A DNA stretch of 42,525 bases from JANOBD01 sp031411495 (GCA_031411495.1 JANOBD010000098.1:1-42525), one strand, 5' to 3'. Positions 14,892 to 24,153 are shown, counted from the stretch's first letter. Numbers and translations: made by a program. The notes: generated by a model not told the origin, from the letters alone.

Positions 14892-15338
14892 TCACTTGCG
14901 CGCGAGGAGGTCGCGGATCTCGGTGAGCAGCATCTCTTCCTTGGTTGGGACGGGTGGCGCGCTCGGCGCGACGGCCTCTTTGCGTTTCAGCTTGTTAATG
15001 GACTTAACCACCATGAAGACGGCAAAGCCCTGAATCACGAGGGTAATGATCGTGTTGATGAACTTGCCATAGGAGATCACGACTGCTGGAACTTCCTTGC
15101 CCGTGTTGTTGGTCAAGCCATTCAAAAGGGTTCCGCCTGGCGGAACCGCATCCTTCAACTTGACGGCAAGGCTGGAAAAATCGACGCCGCCTAATGCCGC
15201 TCCGATCGGGGGCATGATCACGTCGGTCACCAGCGAGTTAACGACCGCTCCGAATGCAGCGCCGATGATTAGACCAACCGCCAGATCGATCGCGTTGCCT
15301 TTGATGATGAACGTTTTGAACTCAGAAATCAGACCCAT
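14892..15338 (-). CDS. mscL: Large-conductance mechanosensitive channel MscL
   Basis: A 148-residue homopentameric tension-gated channel of the inner membrane that releases solutes during hypo-osmotic shock. The N-terminal block MGLISEFKTFIIKGNAIDLAVGLIIGAAFGAVVNSLVTDVIMPPIG gives the amphipathic S1 helix and pore-lining TM1. A periplasmic loop with LLNGLTNNTGKEVP, TM2 (TIITLVIQGFAVFMVVKSIN) and the C-terminal coiled bundle EEMLLTEIRDLLARK follow. Length matches the family (about 136-150). A GGAGC lies before the ATG. The gene is monocistronic, with its own terminator hairpin. Confidence 0.96.
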   Translation of the reverse strand: MGLISEFKTFIIKGNAIDLAVGLIIGAAFGAVVNSLVTDVIMPPIGAALGGVDFSSLAVKLKDAVPPGGTLLNGLTNNTGKEVPAVVISYGKFINTIITLVIQGFAVFMVVKSINKLKRKEAVAPSAPPVPTKEEMLLTEIRDLLARK

Positions 15339-15968
15339 GTTGCGCTCCAGTTGAACTCGTGGCCACGTGCGACACCTTGAAATAGATGCGGCAATGACGC
15401 CGCGATTACGGCATTGTTACGACATCGACCGGCATCGACCAAATTCTTCACCCTTGCAAGATTGGCGTGCATCGATATCGTCGTTTGCGTGGGCGGCATT
15501 TGCCCGGACGAGTTCGGATTGTTTCCGATTCGCCCGAAGGGAAGCTCGGTAATCGAGTGAAAACACTCGACAATTCCGACGCGGACGCGCCGCTGTAACG
15601 TTTCGTGTGATTCGTCAGATTTCTGATGAATCACGGCATTCCAGAGCATCACTGGACCTCACCAAGGTTCGGGAAGATGTGGAATGTGACGGACTTCTTC
15701 CGTCCGAATCGGAGCCAGAAGACCTGCCCCATCCGGCCAATCCATGGCCAATCGCCTGCAGCGCTTTGCCGCAGGCGAACCCGACTCGTCCTCGCGAAAA
15801 GCGCGCGACGCTGTGAACAACAGCCCGCCCTGCTTGGGACGCCGGCCTCGATTCAGCGATCCGATCATTCGGATTGCGTGTCGTCCCGTATTCCCATTCG
15901 CGAACGAGTGCTCCACCGCGTCACGCGGCATCCTGCGCGAAACAGGATGAATCGATCGGAGAGATCGC
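15339..15968. other. 630-bp intergenic region upstream of a PEP-CTERM gene
   Basis: No convincing coding frame. Two stem-loops stand out: GACGGA / TCCGTC at 15688-15704 and TCGCCTGC / GCAGGCGA (8 bp) at 15752-15778. The length, and the divergent position between mscL and the PEP-CTERM gene, would allow long 5' leaders or a small RNA, but I cannot support a specific RNA family. Confidence 0.4.
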
Positions 15969-16838
15969 ATGCGTTCGTTTTTCGTCTGCTCACTCGCAGC
16001 AGCTTCGTTTTCCGTTTTTCTTGTTTCGACCACTCTCGGCGCGAGCTTCGCGCAAAGCGTCGTCGCGTACTCACCGGGCGCAGGCGCAGGACTATACACA
16101 AACCCGGCGGCTGCCCTGGGCGCGCCCGACGGGATCACCGGCGAGAACGGCCTGGCCATGCCGTTCTTCGGCGGCGCGGTGATGGGGCCGTTCAATTCCG
16201 CGTATCAGAATGACGAACTGGTCCGCGTCGGCGAAGGCGGCTCGCTCACACTTCGGCTCGATCGGTACGTCAACACCGGCGCGGGCGCTGAGTTCGGACT
16301 GATCGAAAACGTCTCGTTCTTCGACCCGTCATTTCCATCCGGCACCACCAGCAGCCCCGCCGTCGTCTTCGGCGCGGACAATGCACGCGTCGAAGTCTCG
16401 CAGGATGGGGTGAACTTCGTTGGCTTGACCGGCGGAAGCGCGAGCGATGTGAACTTCGACATGCCATCGCTTTACTACCTCAACGCCGGACCGTTCGATG
16501 AAACCGCGCCGACGAGCCCGCTCCTGGCCGACTTCGGCAAGCCGTTCACGCCCGCCGGCGGACTTTCCGCCTTTGATGGCAAGTCCAGCTACGTGGATGT
16601 GCTGTCGGTCTTCGACGGATCGGCCGGCGGGAAGTGGCTGGACGCTTCCGCTTCCGGCCTGGGCGCGATCGGCTACATCCGCCTGAGTGTTCCGGACGAC
16701 AACGACCCGTCTACGGTGAACACGCTGGAGTTGGATTCGATTCTCACCAACAGCGCGCAGCTAGGCGGCGTCGTGCCGGAGCCGACGATGCTGCCAGGGA
16801 TCGTCGCAATGATTTCGATCCGTCGGTCACGTCGGTAA
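15969..16838 (+). CDS. Secreted PEP-CTERM protein
   Basis: A 289-residue protein. An N-terminal signal peptide (MRSFFVCSLAAASFSVFLVSTTLG, likely cut near residue 29 after SFA) and a C-terminal VPEP at 269-272, followed by a short hydrophobic stretch and RRSRR, mark it for exosortase-type processing at the cell surface. The middle is Gly/Ser/Asp-rich, with Y-S-P-G-A-G-A-G-L-Y-T-N-P and ALGAPD blocks typical of planctomycete extracellular cell-surface domains. No catalytic motif is seen. GGAG eight bases before the ATG supports the start. The hydrophobic C-terminal segment is unusually short. A palindromic repeat begins eight bases after the stop. Confidence 0.85.
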   Translation: MRSFFVCSLAAASFSVFLVSTTLGASFAQSVVAYSPGAGAGLYTNPAAALGAPDGITGENGLAMPFFGGAVMGPFNSAYQNDELVRVGEGGSLTLRLDRYVNTGAGAEFGLIENVSFFDPSFPSGTTSSPAVVFGADNARVEVSQDGVNFVGLTGGSASDVNFDMPSLYYLNAGPFDETAPTSPLLADFGKPFTPAGGLSAFDGKSSYVDVLSVFDGSAGGKWLDASASGLGAIGYIRLSVPDDNDPSTVNTLELDSILTNSAQLGGVVPEPTMLPGIVAMISIRRSRR

Positions 16839-16846
16839 TCCCCAGG

Positions 16847-16946
16847 ATGGTCGCGAAGAACGAAGGAGGCGAAGGCTCGCGAAGAAGACGCATTTACGTA
16901 GTTGGCTTCTTCACGTTTCTTCGTTCCCGTCTTTCTTCGCGACCAT
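16847..16946. repeat. 100-bp imperfect palindrome centred on TACGTA
   Basis: ATGGTCGCGAAGAA at 16847-16860 is matched exactly in inverse at 16933-16946. The inner parts continue as GAAGG/CGAAGA-type words and meet at TACGTA (16895-16900), flanked by GAAGAAG and CTTCTTC. It belongs by word use to the CGCGAAG repeats at 4243-4784 and 7359-7523. It ends 21 bases before the start codon of the pseudopilin-like gene and so would lie in that gene's leader. Confidence 0.7.
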
Positions 16947-16967
16947 TTCCATCTCTGGAATGGCATC

Positions 16968-17753
16968 ATGTCAGAATCGATTGAAACGCGCGCAGCGTTC
17001 ACCCTCGTCGAGCTTCTCGTCGTGATCGGCATCATCGCCCTGCTGGTCGCGATCCTGTTGCCGTCGCTGGCGAAAGCGCGCGCCCAGGCGGCGAGCGTGA
17101 AATGCCTGAGCAACCTTCGTCAGCTTGGCCAATCCGCGTTCGCTTATGCCGCCGAGAACAAGGGCGCGTTTCCGCTTGCCTACTGGGACTACAACAATGA
17201 CGGCGCGCCCGATGCGTCCTGGGATCTGATCATCGACACGGGCCCGCCGCGCGTTGTGCGGCCCGGGATTCTCTTCGGATGGCGCGGCGGAAATGCGGTC
17301 ACGCAGTGCCCGGCCTACGACCGCTCGATCCCCGGCGGCGATGAGTTCACCGGCTACAACTACAACACGAGCTACATTGGCGGCCGATTCACTTTCGGGG
17401 GCAGCGACTTCCATCCCAGCGCGAAGGTCGGACAGATCCGCGCCGCGTCGCGAAAGGCGCTCTTCGGCGACGGCGAATACGCCTCCGGGCCAAACAAGTA
17501 CATGCGCTCGCCGTTGCCGAGTGCGGACGACCCGGCCTCGGCGGAAGTTCACGCGAGCGGCGGGCAGGGATTCCGTCATCACGGCGCGACCAATGTAGTG
17601 TTTGCCGACGGGCACGCCCAGACGATCACGATCCGCATTAACGATCGACTGCCGACGACGGGCATCTGGTCCAGCAACGCGCTGCTCCGAATCCTCGCGG
17701 GAAAGAACAACGGATTCCTATCGCAGGACAACTCCGCGTACGAATTGAAGTGA
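16968..17753 (+). CDS. Type II pseudopilin-like protein with C-terminal FADGHAQ motif
   Basis: The start is set at the ATG at 16968 (MSESIETRAAFTLVELL), giving 261 residues; the upstream extension translates the palindromic repeat. The prepilin N-terminus FTLVELLVVIGIIALLVAILLPSLAKAR has Glu at +5, so prepilin peptidase should cut before Phe, although the -1 residue is Ala where Gly is usual. The globular part contains KCLSNLRQLGQSAFAYAAENKG, and the C-terminal block HHGATNVVFADGHAQ is the H-x9-DG type signature of the large planctomycete and verrucomicrobial pseudopilin-like family. It is probably anchored in the inner membrane or exported; its role is unknown. No secretion-system genes are nearby. 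Confidence 0.9.
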   Translation: MSESIETRAAFTLVELLVVIGIIALLVAILLPSLAKARAQAASVKCLSNLRQLGQSAFAYAAENKGAFPLAYWDYNNDGAPDASWDLIIDTGPPRVVRPGILFGWRGGNAVTQCPAYDRSIPGGDEFTGYNYNTSYIGGRFTFGGSDFHPSAKVGQIRAASRKALFGDGEYASGPNKYMRSPLPSADDPASAEVHASGGQGFRHHGATNVVFADGHAQTITIRINDRLPTTGIWSSNALLRILAGKNNGFLSQDNSAYELK

Positions 17754-17807
17754 CGCGAATTCGCCTCGCGAAAACCACCGCATTCACCCGCGGCAGGGTT
17801 CAGTGGT

Positions 17808-17835
17808 TTGGACCGGCGCGATCCATCGCTACAAT
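17808..17835 (+). promoter_or_regulatory. Candidate sigma-70 promoter of the moxR operon
   Basis: TTGGAC (17808-17813) and TACAAT (17830-17835) are separated by 16 bases and lie about 73 bases before the GTG start of moxR. Both hexamers match the -35 and -10 consensus at five of six positions. The call is by eye only. Confidence 0.45.
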
Positions 17836-17908
17836 CCGCACTCGACGTGGAACCTTGAGCGCACGTCGGACGTATTAGTCAGAGTCTTGGTTCAGCGAGG
17901 AACTCCGC

Positions 17909-18841
17909 GTGATCGACTCCGCCATTCAGAAGCTGCGTGCCAACATCTCCAGCGTCTTCCTCGGTCATCCGCGTGCGGTCGATCAACTTCTCATTGGCTT
18001 GTTTGCGCGCGGTCACGTTCTGATTGAAGACGTTCCCGGCGTCGGCAAAACCGTGCTCGCCAAGAGCCTGGCCCGCTCGATCTCCTGCAATTTCAGCCGG
18101 ATTCAGCTCACGCCCGATCTCATGCCCGGCGACGTCCTCGGCGTGAGCGTGTTCAATTCCAAGACGGGCGAGTTCGACTTCAAGCCCGGCCCGGTGTTTG
18201 CCAACATCATCCTCGCAGACGAGATCAACCGAACCACGCCGCGTACACAGTCGGCGCTGCTCGAGGCGATGGCCGAAGAGCAGGTCTCGATCGAGAACAA
18301 GACCTACCCGCTCGAACGCCCGTTCATGGTCGTCGCGACGCAGAATCCGTTTGAGTTCGAAGGCACCTACTATCTGCCCGAGAATCAGCTGGATCGTTTC
18401 CTGCTTCGCGTTCACGTCGGCTATCCGCCGCGCGATGCCGAGCGGGTGATACTCACAACGCAGCCGGGCCGCGGCGCGCTCGATCGGCTCGAACCGGTGC
18501 TGACGGGAAAGCAGGTCGCCGACATCCAGGATCACGTGCAGGACATCAAGCTCGACGCATCGGTGATCGACTACCTGTTGGACCTGGTGGAGGCGACGCG
18601 CCACCATGAACAGCTTCACCTGGGCATGTCGCCGCGCGGCACGCTGGCGCTCACCGCCGCCTGCCAGGCGAGCGCGGTGTTGCACGGGCGCAACTACGTC
18701 GAGCCGGACGACATCAAGCAGCTCTTCCTCCCGGTGTGTGCGCATCGAATCATCAGCAAGAGCTACCTGAACAACGGCGACAACCAGACGACCGGGCGGA
18801 TTCTGCAATCGATCCTGGATACGGTTCCGACGCCTCGGTAA
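17909..18841 (+). CDS. MoxR-family AAA+ ATPase
   Basis: A 310-residue AAA+ chaperone of the MoxR class. Walker A is VPGVGKTV at about 42-49 and Walker B ILADEINR at 100-107, followed by the MoxR-type block RTTPRTQSALLEAMAEEQVSIE, sensor 1 VVATQNPFEFEGTYYLPENQLDRF and sensor 2 MSPRGTLAL. It starts with GTG, preceded by GAGGAA. MoxR proteins assemble or activate partner proteins, usually with a DUF58 protein. Here the DUF58 and transglutaminase genes follow at 26 and 9 bp, forming the common moxR-DUF58-tgpA operon. The substrate complex is unknown. Confidence 0.95.
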   Translation: MIDSAIQKLRANISSVFLGHPRAVDQLLIGLFARGHVLIEDVPGVGKTVLAKSLARSISCNFSRIQLTPDLMPGDVLGVSVFNSKTGEFDFKPGPVFANIILADEINRTTPRTQSALLEAMAEEQVSIENKTYPLERPFMVVATQNPFEFEGTYYLPENQLDRFLLRVHVGYPPRDAERVILTTQPGRGALDRLEPVLTGKQVADIQDHVQDIKLDASVIDYLLDLVEATRHHEQLHLGMSPRGTLALTAACQASAVLHGRNYVEPDDIKQLFLPVCAHRIISKSYLNNGDNQTTGRILQSILDTVPTPR

Positions 18842-18867
18842 TCGCGGTTCGCGTCACGAGACAACGC

Positions 18868-20151
18868 ATGGATGGACGCGAGAAGAAAGTTCTGGACTAC
18901 GTCGCGATCAGCGAGACGCCGGTGCACCGCCGGCCAGGCTTCGACTTTTCGCTCACCGGGCTCGTTTACAGCGCCATCATGATGTTCATGGGCTTCGCCG
19001 CGGTGAACCTGCAGGCGTCGCTGCTCTTTGGTGTGTTCGGATTGATGATCGGCATTTTGCTCGTGGCGAGTTACATCAGCAAGACCGTTCTCCGGCGGCT
19101 CGAACTGCGGAGGCTCCTGCCCGACCAGGCGACGGTGGGCCGGCCGATGCTGATCCATTACTACCTGACGAACCGCAAGCGCGTCTGGGCGAGTTTTTCG
19201 GTCACGGTCGCCGAGCTCGACGGCGCACAGGGCTTCCGCCGCCAGCCGCACGCGTACCTGCTTCACGCCGCGCCGCGCGGAATGGCGGCGATCAACTGCG
19301 AAGTCGTCCCCAAGCGCCGCGGCATGGTGGGCCTGGACCGGTATCAGCTTTCCACGAGCTTTCCCTTCGGCTTCATCAAGCGCGCGATCGTCGGCCGACA
19401 ATCGGACACGCTGCTGGTCTTTCCTCCGCTGGCCAGCGTCGATCCGAAGCTGCTCATGCAGTTCCGAAGTGCCGAATCGATCGGGACCAACCTCAAGCCA
19501 AAGCTGAGGGGAAGCGACGAGTTTTTCGGTCTCCGGGAATACCGGCCAGGCGAAAGCCCGCGACTGATCTACTGGAAGCGCAGCGCCAAGACCGGCGTGC
19601 TGGTGATGCGCGAGATGACACAGGTCGCGCCGCCCCGGGTGATTGTCGTCGTCGACACTTTCAACCCGGATCGGTCGGTCGATCGGTCGATCCAGATCGA
19701 GAAGTCGATCGCGCAGGCGGCATCGTTGATCGAAGCGGCGAGCGAGGCGGGGCTCGCCGTTGGTTTCACGGCGCGCGGCGAGCAGTGGAACATCATCGAA
19801 GCCAAGCGCGGCAAGCGTCACAAGCGGGAGCTTCTTACCCTCCTGGCGAAACTGCCTTCCGCCAGCAGCCAGCGCGTGGACGATGCCCACACGGCACTCG
19901 CGCAGGCCGCGACGATCGCCAACAATCTGACCGCCCTGGTGTTAATGACCGGCGGAACCGAGTGCAGCACGAGCAGCGGTTCGCGGCGCGGCGCAGGCGT
20001 GATCATCGGCTGCGATAGTGCCGAAGCGACGAAGTGGTTCCGATTCGATGAGGGCATCGATTTCCGCACCGTCGGCCCGATCGACCCGGTCCTCTCGCCT
20101 TCGCGCATGCGACTCGGATGGTTTGCCGGCTCAGCCGCCGGAAGAAAGTAG
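18868..20151 (+). CDS. DUF58 domain membrane-associated protein
   Basis: The start is placed at the ATG at 18868 (MDGREKKVLDYVAIS), 427 residues; the longer open frame overlaps moxR in another phase. Two hydrophobic helices at about 28-70 are followed by a soluble region with the DUF58 core LRGSDEFFGLREYRPGESPRLIYWKRSAKTG and a von Willebrand A-like fold beginning RVIVVVDTFNPD. The MIDAS-like DxxNPD differs from canonical DxSxS. It is probably the MoxR partner and may carry cargo or ions. It ends nine bases before the transglutaminase gene. Confidence 0.92.
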   Translation: MDGREKKVLDYVAISETPVHRRPGFDFSLTGLVYSAIMMFMGFAAVNLQASLLFGVFGLMIGILLVASYISKTVLRRLELRRLLPDQATVGRPMLIHYYLTNRKRVWASFSVTVAELDGAQGFRRQPHAYLLHAAPRGMAAINCEVVPKRRGMVGLDRYQLSTSFPFGFIKRAIVGRQSDTLLVFPPLASVDPKLLMQFRSAESIGTNLKPKLRGSDEFFGLREYRPGESPRLIYWKRSAKTGVLVMREMTQVAPPRVIVVVDTFNPDRSVDRSIQIEKSIAQAASLIEAASEAGLAVGFTARGEQWNIIEAKRGKRHKRELLTLLAKLPSASSQRVDDAHTALAQAATIANNLTALVLMTGGTECSTSSGSRRGAGVIIGCDSAEATKWFRFDEGIDFRTVGPIDPVLSPSRMRLGWFAGSAAGRK

Positions 20152-20160
20152 TCGAACGCG

Positions 20161-22494
20161 ATGTACGACATCCGACAATTTCGACCGACGCTCTACGTGC
20201 TCATCGCGATGGGTTTCACCGGCTTCGCGATCGCGATCGGCGCGCCCCTCATGTGGCTGCTGGGGATGGGCTTCCTCATCTTCAACGCTTGGCTCATCAA
20301 GCACGACCGCTTCAAGCCGCTGCCGCGCTGGGTCGCCAACGGTCTGACCCTGATCGCCGCCGGCTACACCGCGTTCGAAATCCTTCGCGACCCAAGGCCG
20401 ATCTTCCCGATCGGGAACTTCCTCCTCATGCTCCAGCTGATCAAGATCTACGAACACCGGGGCAACCGCGATTACGCGCAATTGCTCGTGCTCAGCCTGC
20501 TGCTGATGGTCGCGGCGGCGATCAGCACGGCGAGCCTGATGTTCGGGGTGATCTTCATCATCTACCTCCTCCTTTCCCCGTACGCCTGCCTGTTGTTTCA
20601 TCTGAAGGTGGAGACCGACCACGCCAAGAAGCAGATGGGACTGGACGAGCGCCTGGCAAATCCGATGACACTGCGCCAGGACCAGCGGTACCTCAACCGC
20701 TCGATGACGCACCTGACAATCCTGGTCGCGATCGTGGCGGTGATGCTCGCGGTGATCGTGTTCCTGTTCTTTCCGCGCGGCACCGGCGCGAACATGCTCA
20801 CCTGGCAGTACCGCCCCGCCATGCGTGCGACCGGCATGAGCGACAGCATGAACATGCAGGCGGTCGCCAGCGTTCAACAGAACAACACCGAAATCGCCTA
20901 CCTGAAAGTCACTCACAACGGCGAGCCCGTCACCACCGGCACCATCTATCTGCGCGGCACGGTGTATGACATCTACCAGACCGATCCGACCAGCAGCGTC
21001 CGCTGGAGCTGGACGCGAACCTCCACAACACCAGGCCGACAATTCTCGCTGGTGCGGCCCGGCACGCAGGAGAACCTCACCGCGCCGACCCCCGGCGACA
21101 AATGGGTTCAGGAGTTCAATCCGCTCAAGCCGATCGGCGTTTCATTCCTTGTTGCAATGCCCGGCGCGACCGACATCCAGGTCGATCGCGGCCTTCGCCT
21201 TTCGTATATCGAGAGCGACCACACGATCACACTCGAGGCGCCGCTTTATCAGCAGGTCGGATACACCGTCGAATCGAGCGGAACGATGGAAGCCGTCCCG
21301 CAGCCGCGCCCCAACCGGCTGAACATTGGCGACATCGATGCGGAACTGACAATCGCGGCGAATGCGGCGGCGCTCAAGCTCGACCCACGCATCCACGACT
21401 ACGCCCTGCGGCCCGAAGTGAGCGGTGTGGACGCGCAAGGAAAGCCTCTGGCAGAGGGGCTGGTGCCCGGTTCGGTTCGATCCTACGACGTGGCGGCGCA
21501 GATCGCGTCGAACATCGAGGCGCATCTCCATTCTTCCTTCGAGTACACGCTCGACCTTTCCGGGAACAAGCCCAAAGACGCAGACGCCGACCCGATCGTC
21601 GACTTCCTGTACGACAGCAAGAAGGGCTGGTGCGAACACTTCGCCGGCGCGATGACGACTCTCTGCCAATCGCTCGGGCTCAAGGCGCGCCTCGTCAGCG
21701 GCTTTAAGGTCGACGAGTTCAACGCGATGGGCGGCTATTTCATTGCGCGGCAGAGCCATGCCCATGCGTGGGTGGAGGTGCTGGTTCGCGAAAAGGACCG
21801 CTACGTCTGGAAGCAGTTCGACCCGACCACGTCGCGCGACGCCGACGCGGTCGCACGCGCCACCACCACGTGGACGCACGTACGCCATTTCTTCGATTAC
21901 CTGCAGCACACATGGGCGAACTCCGTGGTCGCGTATGATGCGAGTTCGCAGAACAACCTCCTGGACGACGTCGAGACGAAGATGGTGAACGCCACCATCC
22001 GCGCCAGCTCGGCAGCGAACAGCTCGCGCGGCTGGTTCAGCGACACGATGGACTGGCTCAGCGAAAAAAAATACGACATCAGCGAACGGATTATCCTGGT
22101 GCTGATGACGCTGATGTCGTTCATCGCAATCGGCCTGGTCACGTGGTACGTCTGGCAGCGCAAGAAGCTCATGCGCCGGGCCCGGCGGATCGGACTCGAT
22201 TCGCTCGGCAGCAACGAGGCGCGCCGGCTGGCGCGCCAACTCGGTTTCTACGAAGAGATGATCGACGTCCTGGCGCGGCGGAACATCCTCCGCCAGCCTC
22301 ACCTCACCCCCCTTGAGTTCAGCCATTCGCTCACGTTTCTCCCCGGCGACGCGTTCGAAACGATCGTCCGGCTCACTGAAATCTTCTACCGCGTCCGCTA
22401 CGGCAAAGGCTCGCTCTCGTCGGGCCAGCGCCGGTCGCTCGCCCGCGTCGTCGATCGTTTGAGCACCCAACTCTACGGGCCCAGAGGTAGCTGA
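20161..22494 (+). CDS. TgpA-type membrane transglutaminase-like protein
   Basis: A 777-residue membrane protein. Residues about 10-210 hold five to six hydrophobic helices (DUF3488-like), and the region after them is extracytoplasmic. The transglutaminase/papain-like core has a complete triad: Cys491 in KKGWCEHFAGAMTTLCQSLG, His535 in SHAHAWVEV and Asp554 in WKQFDPTT. A further helix near 645-665 (IILVLMTLMSFIAIGLVTWYVW) precedes a cytosolic tail with a DUF4129-like segment (ILRQPHLTPLEFSHSL). This is the architecture of TgpA from Pseudomonas. The target of the periplasmic activity is unknown. It is the third gene of the moxR operon. Confidence 0.94.
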   Translation: MYDIRQFRPTLYVLIAMGFTGFAIAIGAPLMWLLGMGFLIFNAWLIKHDRFKPLPRWVANGLTLIAAGYTAFEILRDPRPIFPIGNFLLMLQLIKIYEHRGNRDYAQLLVLSLLLMVAAAISTASLMFGVIFIIYLLLSPYACLLFHLKVETDHAKKQMGLDERLANPMTLRQDQRYLNRSMTHLTILVAIVAVMLAVIVFLFFPRGTGANMLTWQYRPAMRATGMSDSMNMQAVASVQQNNTEIAYLKVTHNGEPVTTGTIYLRGTVYDIYQTDPTSSVRWSWTRTSTTPGRQFSLVRPGTQENLTAPTPGDKWVQEFNPLKPIGVSFLVAMPGATDIQVDRGLRLSYIESDHTITLEAPLYQQVGYTVESSGTMEAVPQPRPNRLNIGDIDAELTIAANAAALKLDPRIHDYALRPEVSGVDAQGKPLAEGLVPGSVRSYDVAAQIASNIEAHLHSSFEYTLDLSGNKPKDADADPIVDFLYDSKKGWCEHFAGAMTTLCQSLGLKARLVSGFKVDEFNAMGGYFIARQSHAHAWVEVLVREKDRYVWKQFDPTTSRDADAVARATTTWTHVRHFFDYLQHTWANSVVAYDASSQNNLLDDVETKMVNATIRASSAANSSRGWFSDTMDWLSEKKYDISERIILVLMTLMSFIAIGLVTWYVWQRKKLMRRARRIGLDSLGSNEARRLARQLGFYEEMIDVLARRNILRQPHLTPLEFSHSLTFLPGDAFETIVRLTEIFYRVRYGKGSLSSGQRRSLARVVDRLSTQLYGPRGS

Positions 22495-22529
22495 TCGCAT
22501 TCTTCTGATTCTTTCGTAAGATCGACTGC

Positions 22530-23819
22530 ATGAAGGCCTGCATCCTATCGGTTGGCGATGAACTGGTTCTCGGTCAGACGATCGATACCAACAGCGCCTG
22601 GCTCAGCCAACAACTCGCCGCGATCGGCGTGCCCGTTCACTCGCACCAGACGGTCGGCGACGACCAGGCCGATATCGAAGCGGCGATGACCGCCGCATCC
22701 CAGGTCGCCGATCTGATCCTCGTCTCCGGCGGCATTGGGCCGACCGACGATGACCTCACGCGGCAGGCGCTCGCGGCTGTCCTCAAGCAGCCACTCGAGC
22801 CGAACGCGCAATGGCTCGAGCAGCTCAAGTCATTCTTCACCAGGCTCGGCCGGACGATGCCGGAGAAGAACACGATTCAGGCGATGATCCCACGCGGCGC
22901 GGAGCTGATCTGGAATCACAACGGTACCGCTGCCGGATTGTCGGCCATCATCGAACACCGTTTCGACCGCACGCGCCCGCCGCGCCGCGTTCGCGTCTAT
23001 GTCATGCCTGGCGTGCCGAAAGAGATGAAGGCGATGTTCACGCAGAGCGTGCTTCCGAAACTCTCCGGCACCGGCGGCGTCATCGCGCAGAAGACGATCC
23101 ACACCTTCGGCGCCGGCGAATCGACCGTCGCCGAAAAGCTCGGCGACCTGATGCAGCGCGGCCGCAACCCGAGCGTCGGCACGACCGTGGCCGGCGGCAT
23201 CGTCTCGATCCGCGTCAACTCCCGCTTCGACGACAGGACCGAAGCGCAGCGCCAACTCGTGGCGACCTCGCAACTCGTCCACGCCGCGCTCGGCGACCTC
23301 GTCTTCGGCGAAGACACCCAGACGCTCGCCAGCGTCGTCTCTGCACTGCTCCGCGACGCGAACCAGAACGGCGAAACCCTCACTGTCGCCACCGCCGAAA
23401 GCTGCACCGGCGGCCTGCTCGCGAAGTACCTCACGGATGAGCCCGGCGCTTCTGCATACTTCTCCGCCGGCTACATCACCTACGCGAACGACCTGAAGAC
23501 GCGCGAGCTCGAAGTCGACCCGCACTTATTCGAAACCGTCGGCGCCGTGAGCGAGGAAGTCGCACTGGCGATGGCCGCGGGCGCGCGGCAAGCGGGCGGC
23601 GTCGATTACGCGCTCTCCATCACCGGCATCGCCGGCCCGGACGGAGGTACGCCCGACAAACCTGTCGGCACGGTTTGGATCGGACTCGCCGGCGCCACGG
23701 GTGTCGACGCCCGCCGGTTCATCTTCCCCGGCGACCGCGACATGATCCGCGACCGCGCCGCCAAAATGGCGCTCGCGATCCTCCGCTTCGCCCTTCTCGG
23801 AAAACCCCTCCCCTTTTGA
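22530..23819 (+). CDS. cinA: CinA family protein (NMN deamidase / ADP-ribose pyrophosphatase)
   Basis: A 429-residue, full-length CinA. The N-terminal COG1058 domain starts KACILSVGDELVLGQTIDTNSAWLSQQL and contains SGGIGPTDDDLTRQALA (molybdopterin-binding-like fold) and GVPKEMKAMF. The C-terminal PncC domain contains TVATAESCTGGLLAKYLTDEPGAS and LSITGIAGPDGGTPDKPVGTVWIG, the nicotinamide-nucleotide amidohydrolase signature. Such proteins recycle NMN in NAD metabolism. The competence link of the name is specific to some Firmicutes. It follows the transglutaminase gene by 35 bp, probably as readthrough of the same operon. There is no strong ribosome site. Confidence 0.95.
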   Translation: MKACILSVGDELVLGQTIDTNSAWLSQQLAAIGVPVHSHQTVGDDQADIEAAMTAASQVADLILVSGGIGPTDDDLTRQALAAVLKQPLEPNAQWLEQLKSFFTRLGRTMPEKNTIQAMIPRGAELIWNHNGTAAGLSAIIEHRFDRTRPPRRVRVYVMPGVPKEMKAMFTQSVLPKLSGTGGVIAQKTIHTFGAGESTVAEKLGDLMQRGRNPSVGTTVAGGIVSIRVNSRFDDRTEAQRQLVATSQLVHAALGDLVFGEDTQTLASVVSALLRDANQNGETLTVATAESCTGGLLAKYLTDEPGASAYFSAGYITYANDLKTRELEVDPHLFETVGAVSEEVALAMAAGARQAGGVDYALSITGIAGPDGGTPDKPVGTVWIGLAGATGVDARRFIFPGDRDMIRDRAAKMALAILRFALLGKPLPF

Positions 23820-23877
23820 ACTCGCGGCGGGGACGATCCGCGCAGCCAGTCTCCCCTACGCGACCGATCCTTCCCAG

Positions 23878-24153
23878 GTGCGGACGCTGGACTATCGCAA
23901 TCCCGAAAAGACCGGCGCCGCGACGATGCTGGAACTGACGCTCTATTTCGTTGGCGGCTTTGTTTCCCTCATGGCCGCTATGGTCTCTATCGCGTTCGTC
24001 CTGGTCGAAAAGGATGGAATCGCCAAGACGATGTTTTCAATCACCGCGGCGGCCTCGGCGATCATCACTTCCCGGTCCGGTCAGCTCGCGTTCCACGTTC
24101 TTTTCTCCCAGAACACCGCAAAATCGCCGACCGATTCAAGACTGGACGATTAA
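23878..24153 (+). CDS. Small membrane protein, unknown function
   Basis: A 91-residue frame starting GTG (RTLDYRNPEKTG...). The DYRNPEK-type hydrophilic N-terminus followed by one or two membrane helices (about 17-44 LELTLYFVGGFVSLMAAMVSIAFVLV, and a weaker 50-75) is a layout common among small planctomycete proteins. An ATG at 23926 would give a 75-residue version without the soluble start. No ribosome site decides between them. It lies 58 bp after cinA on the same strand and converges with the pantothenate kinase gene. No function is proposed. Confidence 0.6.
   Translation: MRTLDYRNPEKTGAATMLELTLYFVGGFVSLMAAMVSIAFVLVEKDGIAKTMFSITAAASAIITSRSGQLAFHVLFSQNTAKSPTDSRLDD

Noticed and set aside
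13481..14926. 481-codon plus-strand frame opposite the MATE transporter
   Set aside because: Low-complexity Glu/Asp/His/Arg composition, typical of the antisense of a membrane protein gene.
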